This document shows, piece by piece, positions 9,435 through 22,089 of a stretch of 64,000 nt of DNA. This stretch comes from Aulostomus chinensis. Lineage: Eukaryota > Chordata > Actinopteri > Syngnathiformes > Aulostomidae. The notes beneath the pieces were generated by a model, which did no database searches, was not told the origin of the DNA, and saw only the letters and a list, made by a program, of their open reading frames with translations. Every line of letters begins with the position of its first letter. Positions within the stretch are counted from its first letter, which is position 1. The position numbers and the translations under genes are program-made. The stretch covers positions 11,547,980-11,611,979 of the forward strand of contig JBBMOA010000001.1 of NCBI GenBank assembly GCA_037954235.1, given 5' to 3'.

Positions 9435-9798
9435 GTGTCTCTCAGCCTGAGTTGGTCCATGTTCTGTATCCCTGAATGTTCTAGAGGAACTAAACTGGGC
9501 CTGACTGGGACGCTTCTGTCTGCTCAGATTTGGGTTGTGAATGCATTCAGATGTCATTTACAAGCATTGGAACTAAAGACTTGAGCCTCAAGAATATTTA
9601 GTTCTTGATTTACTTTCTCTTGCAGGGTTTCATTTTGTGCAAATTTTCTTTTGAAGATCTTTGTTTTTTTGTTGTCCTTCCATTTAGCAAGTTTGGCTAA
9701 GAACCGTTTCCCCACTAAACTAATTTTCCTAAAATGTCTCGCTAACGTTTCCTTTTTCTCTGTCGTCCCTCCTGTCCTTGGTCTCCATTCTGTCTCAG
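9435..9798 (+). other. Intron-like sequence before the LE module
   Basis: 364 bp without a recognised gene, beginning at donor 'gtgtct' and ending in the pyrimidine-rich 'ccattctgtctcag'. The family normally has about five to eight more residues (with a conserved cysteine-asparagine) between blocks 5 and 6, so a small piece of coding sequence may have been lost or hidden here. Confidence 0.45.
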
Positions 9799-9978
9799 CT
9801 CAGCTGTGTCTCTTGGGCTCTCTTCAACAACGGCGCCCTGCCTTGTGCCTGCCATGAGGTTGGAGCTGAGAGTGACACCTGCGAGTCATTTGGTGGTCGG
9901 TGCCGCTGCAGGCCCCACGTGATTGGCCGAGACTGCTCCATGTGGGCCGTGGGTTGCTGGGGATTCCCCACTGCAGAC
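9799..9978 (+). pseudogene. Laminin-type EGF exon (block 6), two cysteines lost
   Basis: The 180-bp open block ends at a consensus donor 'gtgagt'. It reads NNGALPCACHEVGAESDTCE, then SFGGRCRCRPHVIGRDCSM and WAVGCWGFPTAD. LE modules use eight cysteines in four disulphides. Six are in place, but the seventh is tryptophan (in SMWAVG) and the eighth is alanine (in FPTAD), with an extra cysteine in between. Such a module should not fold normally. Paired with the frame breaks upstream this supports loss of function. No next LE exon exists before the satellite at about 10100. Confidence 0.8.
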
Positions 9979-10099
9979 GTGAGTGTCAGATTGGATGAAT
10001 GATGAGTAATCAGGGCTTTTAATGATGAGTGAGAGGACGGACCAAAGCAACCTGTCCGACCATGAGAGGACAGTTTGTTGTTCTAGTTTCAGCTCTTTC
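9979..10099. other. Unique sequence to the array edge
   Basis: Ordinary intron-like sequence after the LE exon. It turns into satellite between 'ctctttccacattacc' and 'cagcatcactttgag' at about 10100. No target-site duplication or transposon end is visible at the junction. Confidence 0.6.
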
Positions 10100-12240
10100 C
10101 ACATTACCGCCAGCATCACTTTGAGATTATTAGCAACTATCACTACATTACTATTAGCATCATTTTGGGATCATTAGCAATTCTCACGAAATAACTATCG
10201 CATTATTTTTAGGTTCGTAGCAACTCCTCCTACATGACTGTCAGCATCACTTTGAGGTTGTTCGAAACACTTACTACATTACTGTCAGCATCACTGAGTT
10301 CATTAGCAACTATCACTACATTACTGTTAGCATAATTTTGAGTTTATTAGCAATTCTTCCTACATCACTGTAGCATTATTTTGAGGTTTTTAGCAGCTCT
10401 TACTAGATTACTGTTAGCATCATTTTGAGGTTATTCGAAAATGTCACTCCGTTACTGTTAGCATCATTTTGAGTTCATTAGCAATTATTACTACATCACT
10501 GTCGCATCATTTTGAGATCATTAGCAATTCTTCTGACATCACTGTCAAATTATTTTGAGGTTCGTAGCAACTCTTACTACATTATTGTTGCATTATTTAA
10601 AGGTTCGTAGCAACTCTTACTACATTACTGTCAGCATCACTTTGAGTTTATTAGCAACTATCACGACATTACTGTTAGCATCATTTTGAGTTTATTAGCA
10701 TTTCTTATGACATCACTGTAGCATTAAATTGACTTCATTAGCAACTCTTACTACATGACTGTCAGCATCACTTTGAAGTTGTTCGAAACACTTACTACAT
10801 GACTGTCAGCATCACTTTGAGGTTGTTCGAAACTCTTACTACATTACTGTAAGCATCACTGAGTTCATTAGCAACTATCACTACATTATTGTTAGCATCA
10901 TCTTGAGATCATTACCAATTCTTCTGACATCACTGTCGCATTATTTTGAGGTTCGAAGCAACTCTTACTGCTTTACTGTTGCATTTTTTAAGGTTCGTAG
11001 CAACCCTTACTACATGACTGTCAGAATCACTTTGAGGTTGTTCGAAACACTTACTATATTACTATCAGCATCACTTTGAGTTAATTAGCAACTATCACTA
11101 CATTACTGTTAGCATCATTTTGAGGTTAGAAGCAACTCTTACTACATGACTGTAAGCATCACTGAGTTGATTAGCAACTATCACTACATTACTGTTAGCA
11201 TCATTTTGAGGTTAGAAGCAACTCTTACTACATGACTGTAAGCATCACTGAGTTTATTAGCAACTATCACTACATTACTATTAGCATCATTTTGAGTTCA
11301 TTAGCAATTCTTCCGACATCACTGTCGAAATATTTTGAGGTTCGTAGCAACTTTTATTACATTAATGTCGCATTATTTTGAGGTTCGTAGCAACTGTTAC
11401 TACATGACTGTCAGCATCACTTTGAGGTTATTCGAAACACTTAGTACATTACTGTAAGCATCACAGAGTTGATTAGCAACTATCACTACATTACTGTTAG
11501 CATCATTTTAAGTTCATTCGCAATTCTTCCGACATCACTGTCGCAATATTTTGAGGTACGTAGCAACTTTTACGACATTACTGTCGCATTATTATGAGGT
11601 TCGTAGCAACTCTTACGACATGACTGTCAGCATCACTTTGAGGTTATTCGAAACGTTCACTCCATTACTGTTAGCATCATCTTGAGTTCATTAGCAATTC
11701 TTCTGACATCACTGTCGCAATATTTTGAGGTTTGTAGCAACTTTTACTACATTACTGTCGCATTATTTTGAGGTTCGTAGCAACTCTTACTACATGACTG
11801 TCAGCATCACTTTGAGTTTTTTAGCAACTATCACTACATTACTGTTAGCATCATTTTGAGTTAATGAGCAATTCTCACGACATCACTGTAGCATTGAATT
11901 AAGTTCATTAGCAACTCTTACTAAATGACTGTCAGCATCACTTTGAGGTTGTTCGAAACTCTTACTACATTACTTTAAGCATCACTGAGTTTCTTAGCAA
12001 CTATCGCTACATTACTGTTAGCATCATCTTGAGTTCATTAACAATTCTTCCGACATCACTGTCGCAATATTTTGAGGTTCGGAGCAACTTTTACTACATG
12101 ACTGTCACATTATCTTGAGGTTTGTAGCAACACTTACTACATGACTGTCAGCATCACTTTGAGGTTATTCGAAACTTTCACTCCATTACTGTTAGCATCA
12201 TTTTGAGTTCATTAGCGATTCTTACTACGTCACTGTCGCA

Positions 12241-15200
12241 TCATTTTGAGATCATTAGCAATTCTTACTACATCACTGTAGCATTGAATTGAGTTCATTA
12301 GCAACTCTTACTAAATGACTGTCAGCATCACTTTGAGGTTGTTCGAAACTCTTACTACATTACTTTAAGCATCACTGAGTTTCTTAGCAACTATCGCTAC
12401 ATTACTGTTAGCATCATCTTGAGTTCATTAACAATTCTTCTGACATCACTGTCACATTATTTTGAGGTTCGTAGCAACTTTTACTACATTACTGTCGCAT
12501 TATTTTAAGGTTCGTAGCAACTCTTAGTACATGACTGTCAGCATCACTTTGAGGTTATTCGAAACACTTTCTACATTACTGTAAGCATCACTGAGTTGAT
12601 TAGCAACTATCACTACATTACTGTTCGCATCATTTTGAGTTCATTAGGTATTCTTCCGACATCACTGTCGCAATATTTTGAGGTTCGTAGCAACTCTTAC
12701 TACATTATTGTTGCATTATTTTAAGGTTCGTAGCAACTCTGACTACATTACTGTCATCATCACTTTGAGTTTATTAGCAACTATCACTACATTACTGTTA
12801 GCATCATTTTGAGGTTAGAAGCAACTTTTACTACATGACTGACAGCATCACTTTTAGGTTGTTCGAAACACTTACTACATTACTGTAAGTATCACTGAGT
12901 TAATTAGCAACTATCACTACATTAGTGTTAGCATCATTTTGAGTTCATTAGCAATTCTTCCAACATCACTGTCGCAATATTTTGAGGTTCGTAGCAACAC
13001 TTACTATATCACTGTCAGCATCACTGAGTTGATATGCAACTATCACTACATTACTGTTAGCATCATAATGAGGTTCGTAGCAACTCTTAGTACAAGACTG
13101 TCAGCATCACTTTGAGGTTGTTCGAAACACTTACTACATCACTGTCAGCATCACTGAGTTGATATGCAACTATCACTACATTACTGTTTTCATCATCTTG
13201 AGTTCATTTGCAATTCTCCCGACATCACTGTCGCAATATTTTGAGGTTCGTAGCAACTTTTACTACATTACTGTCGCATTATTTTGAGGTTCGTAGCAAC
13301 TCTTCGTACAAGACTGTCAGCATCACTTTCAGGTTGTTCGAAACACTTACTACATCACTGTCAGCATCACTTTGAGGTTATTCGAAAGTTTCACTCCATT
13401 ACTGTTAGCATCATTTTGAGTTCATTAGCAATTCTTACTACATCACTGTCGCATCATTTTGAGATCATTAGCAATTCTTCCGACATCACTGTCGCATTAT
13501 TTTTAGGTTCGTGGCAACTCTTAGTACAAGACTGTCAGCATCACTTTGAGGTTAGTCAAAACGTTCACTCCATTACTGTTCGCATCATTTTGAGTTCATG
13601 AGCAATTCTTTCTAAATCACTGTCGCATCATTTTGAGATCTTTAGCAATTCTCCCGACATCACTGTCGCATTATTTTGAGGTTCGTTCCAACTCTTACTA
13701 CATGACTGTCACCATCACTTTGAGGTTATTCGAAACACTTATTACATTACTGTTAGCATCACTGAGTTGATTAGCAACTATCACTACATTACTGTTAGCA
13801 TCATTTTAAGTTCATTAGCAATTCTTCCGACATCACTGTCGCAATATTTTGAGGTTCTTAGCAACTTTTACTACATTACTGTCGCATTATATTGAGGTTC
13901 GTAGCAACTCTTACTACATGACTGTCAGCATCACTTTGAGGTTATTCGAAACACTTACTACATTACTGTAAGCATCACTGACTTGATTAGCAACTATCAC
14001 TACATTACTGTTAGCATCATTTTGAGTTCATTAGCAATTCTTCTGACATCACTGTCACATCATTTTGAGGTTCGTAGCAACTCTTATTACATTATTGTTG
14101 CATTATTTTAAGGTTCGTAGCAACTCTTACTACATTACTGTCAGCATCACTTTGAGTTTATTAGCAACTATCACTACATTACTGTTAGCATCATTTTGAG
14201 TTTATGAGCAATTCTCACGACATCACTGTAGCATTGAATTGAGTTCATTAGCAACTCTTACTAAATGACTGTCAGCATCACTGTGAGGTTGTTCGAAAGT
14301 TTCACTCCATTACTGTTAGCATCATCTTGAGTTCATTAGCAATTCTTCCGACATCACTGTAGCAATATTTTGAGGTTCGTAGCAACTCTTAGTACATGAC
14401 TATCAGCATCACTTTGAGGTTATTCGAAACATTCACTCCATTACTGTTATCATCATTTTGAGTTCATTAGCAATTCTTACTACATCACTGTCGCATCATT
14501 TTGAGATCATTAGCAATTCTTACTACATCACTGTAGCATTGAATTGAGTTCATTAGCAACTCTTACTAAATGACTGTCAGCATCACTTTGAGGTTGTTCG
14601 AAACTCTTACTACATTACTTTAAGCATCACTGAGTTTCTTAGCAACTATCGCTACATTACTGTTAGCATCATCTTGAGTTCATTAACAATTCTTCTGACA
14701 TCACTGTCACATTATTTTGATGTTCGTAGCAACTTTTACTACATTACTGTCGCATTATTTTAAGGTTCGTAGCAACTCTTAGTACATGACTGTCAGCATC
14801 ACTTTGAGGTTATTCGAAACACTTTCTACATTACTGTAAGCATCACTGAGTTGATTAGCAACTATCACTACATTACTGTTCGCATCATTTTGAGTTCATT
14901 AGGTATTCTTCCGACATCACTGTCGCAATATTTTGAGGTTCGTAGCAACTCTTACTACATTATTGTTGCATTATTTTAAGGTTCGTAGCAACTCTGACTA
15001 CATTACTGTCATCATCACTTTGAGTTTATTAGCAACTATCACTACATTACTGTTAGCATCATTTTGAGGTTAGAAGCAACTTTTACTACATGACTGACAG
15101 CATCACTTTTAGGTTGTTCGAAACACTTACTACATTACTGTAAGTATCACTGAGTTAATTAGCAACTATCACTACATTAGTGTTAGCATCATTTTGAGTT

Positions 15201-17160
15201 CATTAGCAATTCTTCCAACATCACTGTCGCAATATTTTGAGGTTCGTAGCAACACTTACTATATCACTGTCAGCATCACTGAGTTGATATGCAACTATCA
15301 CTACATTACTGTTAGCATCATAATGAGGTTCGTAGCAACTCTTAGTACAAGACTGTCAGCATCACTTTGAGGTTGTTCGAAACACTTACTACATCACTGT
15401 CAGCATCACTGAGTTGATATGCAACTATCACTACATTACTGTTAGCATCATTTTGAGTTCATTAGCAATTCTTCCGACATCACTGTCGCATCATTTTGAG
15501 ATCATTAGCAATTCTTCTGACATCACTGCCACATCATTTTGAGGTTCGTAGCAACTCTTACTACATTATTGTTGCATTATTTTAAGGTTAGTAGCAACTC
15601 TTACTACATGACTGTCAGCATCACTTTGAGGTTATTAGCAACTATCACTACATTACTGTTAGCATCATTTTGAGTTCATGAGCAATTCTCACGACATCAC
15701 TGTAGCATTGAATTGAGTTCATTAGCAACTCTTACTAAATGACTGTAAGCATCACTTTGAGGTTGTTCGAAACTCTTACTACATGACTGTAAGCATCACT
15801 GAGTTGATTAGCAACTATCACTACATTACTGTTTTCATCATCTTGAGTTCATTTGCAATTCTCCCGACATCACTGTCGCAATATTTTGAGGTTCGTAGCA
15901 ACTTTTACTACATTACTGTCGCATTATTTTGAGGTTCGTAGCAACTCTTCGTACAAGACTGTCAGCATCACTTTCAGGTTGTTCGAAACACTTACTACAT
16001 CACTGTCAGCATCACTTTGAGGTTATTCGAAAGTTTCACTCCATTACTGTTAGCATCATTTTGAGTTCATTAGCAATTCTTACTACATCACTGTCGCATC
16101 ATTTTGAGATCATTAGCAATTCTTCCGACATCACTGTCGTATTATTTTTAGGTTCGTGGCAACTCTTAGTACAAGACTGTCAGCATCACTTTGAGGTTAG
16201 TCAAAACGTTCACTCCATTACTGTTCGCATCATTTTGAGTTCATGAGCAATTCTTTCTAAATCACTGTCGCATCATTTTGAGATCTTTAGCAATTCTCCC
16301 GACATCAGTGTCGCATTATTTTGAGGTTCGTTCCAACTCTTACTACATGACTGTCACCATCACTTTGAGGTTATTCGAAACACTTATTACATTACTGTAA
16401 GCATCACTGAGTTGATTAGCAACTATCACTACATTACTGTTAGCATCATTTTAAGTTCATTAGCAATTCTTCCGACATCACTGTCGCAATATTTTGAGGT
16501 TCTTAGCAACTTTTACTACATTACTGTCGCATTATATTGAGGTTCGTAGCAACTCTTACTACATGACTGTCAGCATCACTTTGAGGTTATTCGAAACACT
16601 TACTACATTACTGTAAGCATCACTGACTTGATTAGCAACTATCACTACATTACTGTTAGCATCATTTTGAGTTCATTAGCAATTCTTCTGACATCACTGT
16701 CACATCATTTTGAGGTTCGTAGCAACTCTTATTACATTATTGTTGCATTATTTTAAGGTTCGTAGCAACTCTTACTACATTACTGTCAGCATCACTTTGA
16801 GTTTATTAGCAACTATCACTACATTACTGTTAGCATCATTTTGAGTTTATGAGCAATTCTCACGACATCACTGTAGCATTGAATTGAGTTCATTAGCAAC
16901 TCTTACTAAATGACTGTCAGCATCACTGTGAGGTTGTTCGAAAGTTTCACTCCATTACTGTTAGCATCATCTTGAGTTCATTAGCAATTCTTCCGACATC
17001 ACTGTAGCAATATTTTGAGGTTCGTAGCAACTCTTAGTACATGACTATCAGCATCACTTTGAGGTTATTCGAAACATTCACTCCATTACTGTTATCATCA
17101 TTTTGAGTTCATTAGCAATTCTTACTACATCACTGTCGCATCATTTTGAGATCATTAGCA
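12241..17160 (+). repeat. 2.26-kb tandem duplication with 390-bp insertion
   Basis: Sequence from about 12.24 kb recurs 2,255 bp later (for example 'tactacatcactgtagcatt' at 12266 and 14521), up to about 13.18/15.44 kb. The rest of the unit recurs 2,645 bp later (13181/15826 'actgttttcatcatcttg'). The 390-bp difference is extra satellite at about 15.44-15.83 kb in the second copy. The shared rare spelling 'actgttttcatc' shows descent rather than chance. Confidence 0.85.
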
Positions 17161-18749
17161 ATTCTTCTGACATTACTGTCACATTATTTTGAGGTTCGTA
17201 GCAACTCTTACGACATGACTGTCAGCATCACTTTGAGGTTATTCGAAACACTTACTACATTACTGTAAGCATCACTGAGTTGATTAGCAACTATCACTAC
17301 ATTACTGTTAGCATCATTTTGAGTTCATTAGCAATTCTTCCGACATCACTGTCGCAATATTTTGAGGTTCGTAGCAACTCTTAGTACAAGACTGTCAGCA
17401 TCACTTTGAGGTTATTCGAAACTTTCACTCCATTACTGTTAGCATCATTTTGAGTTCATTAGCAATTCTTCTGACATCACTGTCGCATCATTTTGAGTTC
17501 ATGAGCAATTCTTCTGACATCACTGTCGCAATATTTTGAGGTTCGTAGCAACTCTTACTACATTATTGTTGCATTATTTTAAGGTTCGTAGCAACTCTTA
17601 CTACATGACTGTCAGCATCAAATTGAGTTTATTAGCAACTATCACTACATTACTGTTAGCATCATTTTGAGTTCATTCGCAATTCTTCCAACATCACTGT
17701 CGCATCATTTTGAGTTTATTAGAAATTCTACCGACATCACTGTCGCATTATTTTGAGGTTCGTAGCAACTCTTAGAACAAGACTGTCAGCATCACTTTGA
17801 GGTTATTCGAAACTTTCACTCCATTACTGTTAGCATCATTTTGAGTTCATTAGCAATTCTTACTACATCACTGTCGCATCATTTTGAGATCATGAGCAAT
17901 TCTTCCGACATCACTGTGGCATTATTTTAAGGTTTGTAGCAACTCTTACTACATGACTGTCAGCATCACTTTGAGGTTATTCAAAACACTTCCTACATTT
18001 CTTTAAGCATCACTGAGTTGATTAGCAACTATCACTACATTACTGTTAGCATCATTTTGAGTTGTTGAGCAATTCTCACGACATCACTTTAGCATTAAAT
18101 TGAGTTCATTAGCAACTCTTACTAAATGACTGTTAGCAACACTTTGAGGTTGTTCGAAACTCTTTCTACATTACTGTAATCATCACTGAGTTTCTTAGCA
18201 ACTATCACTACATGACTGTTAGCATCATCTTTAGTTCATTAGCAATTCTTCCGACATCGCTGTCGCAATATTTTGAGGTTCGTAGCAACTTCTACTACAT
18301 TACTGTCGCATCACTTTGAGGTTCGTAGCAACACTTACTACATGACTGTCTGCATCACTTTAGGTTATTCGAAAGTTTCACTCCATTACTGTCAGCATCA
18401 TCTTGAGTTCATTAGCAATTCTTCCGACATCACTGTCGCATTATTTTGAGGTTCGTAGCAACTTTTACTACATGACTGTCAGCATCACTTTGAGGTTATT
18501 CGAAACACTTACTACATTGCTGTTAGCACCACTGAGTTTATAGCAACTATCACTACATTACTGTTAGCATCATTTTGAGTTCATGAGCAATTCTTCCGAC
18601 ATCATTGTCGCAATATTTGGGGTTCGTAGCAACTTTTACTACATTACTGTCGCATTATTTTGAGGTTCGTAGCAACATTTATTACATGACTGTCAGCATC
18701 ACTTTGAGGTTATTCGAAAGTTTCACTCCATTACTGTTAGCATCATTTA

Positions 18750-21000
18750 GAGTTCATTAGCAATTCTTCCGACATCACTGTCGCAATATTTTGAGGTTCG
18801 TAGCAACTCTTACTACATTATTGTTGCATTATTTTAAGGTTCGTAGCAACTTTTACTACATTACTGTCAGCATCACTTTGAGTTTATTAGCAACACTCAC
18901 TACATTACTGTTAGCATCATTTTGAGATCATTACCAATTCTTCTGACATCACTGTCGCATCATTTTGAGATCTTTAGCAATTCTTCTGACATCACTGTCG
19001 CATTATTTTGAGGTTCGTAGCAACTCTTACTAAATGACTGTCAGCATCACTTTGAGGTTGTTCGAAACTCTTACTACATGAATGTAAGCATCACTGAGTT
19101 GATTAGCAACTATCACTACATTACTGTTAGCATCATCTTGAGTTCATTAGCAATTCTTCCGACATCACTGTAGTAATATTTTGAGGTTCGTAGTAACTTT
19201 TACTGCATTACTGTCGCATTATTTTGAGGTTCGTAGCAACTCTAAGTACAAGACTGTCAGCGTCACTTTGAGGTTGTTAGAAACACTTACTACATCACTG
19301 TCAGCATCATTGAGTTGATATGCAACTATCACTACATTACTGTTAGCATCATTTTGAGGTTAGAAGCAACTTTTACTACATGACTGACAGCATCGCTTTT
19401 AGGTTGTTCGAAACACTTACTACATTACTGTAAGTATCACTGAGTTTATTAGCAACTATCACTACATTACTGTTAGCATCATTTTGAGTTAATGAGCAAT
19501 TCTCACGACATCACTGTGGCATTGAATTGAGTTCATTAGCAACTCTTACTAAATGACTGTCAGCATCACTTTGAGGTTGTTCGAAACTCTTACTACATGA
19601 CTGTAAGCATCACTGAGTTGATTAGCAACTATCACTACATTACTGTTAGCATCATCTTGAGTTCATTAGCAATTCTTCCGACATCACTGTCGCAATATTT
19701 TAAGGTTCGTAGCAACTTTTACTACATTACTGTCGCATTATTTTGAGGTTATTCGAAACTTTCACTCCATTACTGTTAGCATCATTTTGAGATCATTAGC
19801 AATTCTTCCGACATCACTGTCACATTATTTGAGGTTCTTAGCAACTCTTACTATATTATTGTTGCATTATTTTAAGGTTCGTAGCAACTCTTACTACATG
19901 ACTGTCAGCATCACTTTGAGGTTATTCGAAAGTTTCACTCCATTACTGTTAGCATCATTTATAGTTCATTAGCAATTCTTCCGACATCACTGTCGCAATA
20001 TTTTGAGGTTCGTAGCAACTCTTACTACATTATTGTTGCATTATTTTAAGGTTCGTAGCAACTCTTACTACATTACTGTCAGCATCACTTTGAGTTTATT
20101 AGCAACTATCACTACATTACTGTTAGCATCATTTTGAGATCATTACCAATTCTTCTGACATCACTGTCGCATCATTTTGAGATCTTTAGCAATTCTTCTG
20201 ACATCACTGTCGCATTATTTTGAGGTTCGTAGCAACTCTTACTAAATGACTGTCAGCATCACTTTGAGGTTGTTCGAAACTCTTACTACATGAATGTAAG
20301 CATCACTGAGTTGATTAGCAACTATCACTACATTACTGTTAGCATCATCTTGAGTTCATTAGCAATTCTTCCGACATCACTGTCGCAATATTTTGAGGTT
20401 CGTAGTAACTTTTACTACATTACTGTCGCATTATTTTGAGGTTCGTAGCAACTCTAAGTACAAGACTGTCAGCATCACTTTGAGGTTGTTCGAAACACTT
20501 ACTACATCACTGTCAGCATCATTGAGTTGATATGCAACTATCACTACATTACTGTTAGCATCATTTTGAGGTTAGAAGCAACTTTTACTACATGACTGAC
20601 AGCATCGCTTTTAGGTTGTTCGAAACACTTACTACATTACTGTAAGTATCACTGAGTTTTTAGCAACTATCACTACATTACTGTTAGCATCATTTTGAGT
20701 TAATGAGCAATTCTCACGACATCACTGTGGCATTGAATTGAGTTCATTTGCAACTCTTACTAAATGACTGTCAGCATCACTTTGAGGTTGTTCGAAACTC
20801 TTACTACATGACTGTAAGCATCACTGAGTTGATTAGCAACTATCACTACATTACTGTTAGCATCATCTTGAGTTCATTAGCAATTCTTCCGACATCACTG
20901 TCGCAATATTTTGAGGTTCGTAGCAACTTTTACTACATTACTGTCGCATTATTTTGAGGTTATTCGAAACTTTCACTCCATTACTGTTAGCATCATTTTG
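18750..21000 (+). repeat. 1.21-kb tandem duplication in the satellite
   Basis: Units recur with a 1,212-bp offset: 'tctaagtacaagactgtcag' occurs at 19241 and 20453, and both copies share 'ttctcacgacatcactgtgg' and other private variants. A few substitutions separate them (for example 'cagcgtcac' at 19259 against 'cagcatcac'). Confidence 0.8.
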
Positions 21001-22089
21001 AGATCATTAGCAATTCTTCCGACATCACTGTCACATCATTTTGAGGTTCTTAGCAACTCTTACTACATTATTGTTGCATTATTTTAAGGTTCGTAGCAAC
21101 TCTTACTGCATGACTCTCAGCATCACTTTGAGTGAATTAGCAACTATCACTACATTACTGTTTGCATCATTTTGAGTTCATTCGCAATTCTTACTACATC
21201 ACTGTCGCATTATTTTGAGTTTATTAGAAATTCTACCAACATCACTGTTGCAATATTTTGAGGTTCGTAGCAACACTTACTACATGACTGTCAGTATCAC
21301 TTTGAGGTTTTTCGAAACACTTACTACATTACTGTTAGCATCACTGAGTTGATTAGCAACTATCAGTACATTACTGTTAGCATCATTTTGAGTTCATTAG
21401 CAATTCTTCCGACATTACTGTCGCATTATTTTGAGGTTTGTAGCAACTCTTACTACATGACTTTCAGCATCACTTTGAGGTTATTCGAAACGTTCACTCC
21501 ATTACTGTTAGCATCATTTTGAGATCATTACCAAGTCTTCTGACATCACTGTCGCATCATTTTTAGGTTCGTAGCAACTCTTACTAAATGACTGTCAGCA
21601 TCTCTTTGAGGTTGTTCGAAACACTTACTACATTACTGTCAGCATCACTGACTTGATTAGCAACTATCACTACATTACTGTTAGCATCATTTTGAGTTCA
21701 TTAGCAATTCTTCCGACATCACTCGAAATATTTTGAGGTTCGTAGCAACTTTTACTCCATTACTGTAGCATTATTTTGAGGTTCGTAGCAACTCTTACTA
21801 CATGACTGTCAGCATCACTTTGAGGTTATTCGAAACGTTCACTCCATTACTGTTAGCATTATTTTGAGTTCATGAGCAATTCTTTCTAAATCACTGTCGC
21901 ATCATTTTGAGATCTTTAGCAATTCTTCCGACATCACTGTCGCATTATTTTGAGGTTCGTAGCAACTCTTACTACATTATTGTTGCATTATTTTAAGGTT
22001 CGTAGCAACTCTTACTACATTACTGTCAGCATCACTTTGAGTTTATTAGCAACTATCACTACATTACTGTTAGCATCATTTTGAGTTCA

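Larger units (their letters stand above)
7360..9978 (+). pseudogene. Laminin alpha-5-like gene fragment (six exon blocks)
   Basis: Laminin alpha-5 is a large secreted basement-membrane chain. Six plus-strand blocks follow, in the right order, the region that leads from an alpha-chain internal domain into a laminin-type EGF (LE) module: VHLVPKDQFSMDYVEPSV, then LGRYVFILHHHQ, GRIWQG, HANASFCPHAYGCR, NYVLVV, KSDHFISNCGLNSFH, NNGALPCACHEVGA and HVIGRDC. The HEVGA, VIGRDCS and WGFP pattern is closer to alpha-5 than alpha-3 as I recall them, but alpha-3 is possible. Most exons have good splice signals. Block 2 has no open frame through it, block 3 needs a 1-bp correction, and the LE module lacks two cysteines. 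Neighbouring laminin exons are missing on both sides. I read this as a decaying partial copy; a real gene damaged by assembly error is the alternative. Confidence 0.8.

Noticed and set aside
9157..9584. Minus-strand and alternative plus-strand frames over the laminin blocks
   Set aside because: They are shadows of the laminin exons; only the frames with FCPHAYGCR and NCGLNSFH match a family.
13284..16246. Repeated open frames of about 105 codons (HHFEV...SITVSIILSSLA)
   Set aside because: They lie wholly in satellite and exist because the 174-bp unit is divisible by three. There is no start context, domain or codon constraint, and frames elsewhere in the array break at random.
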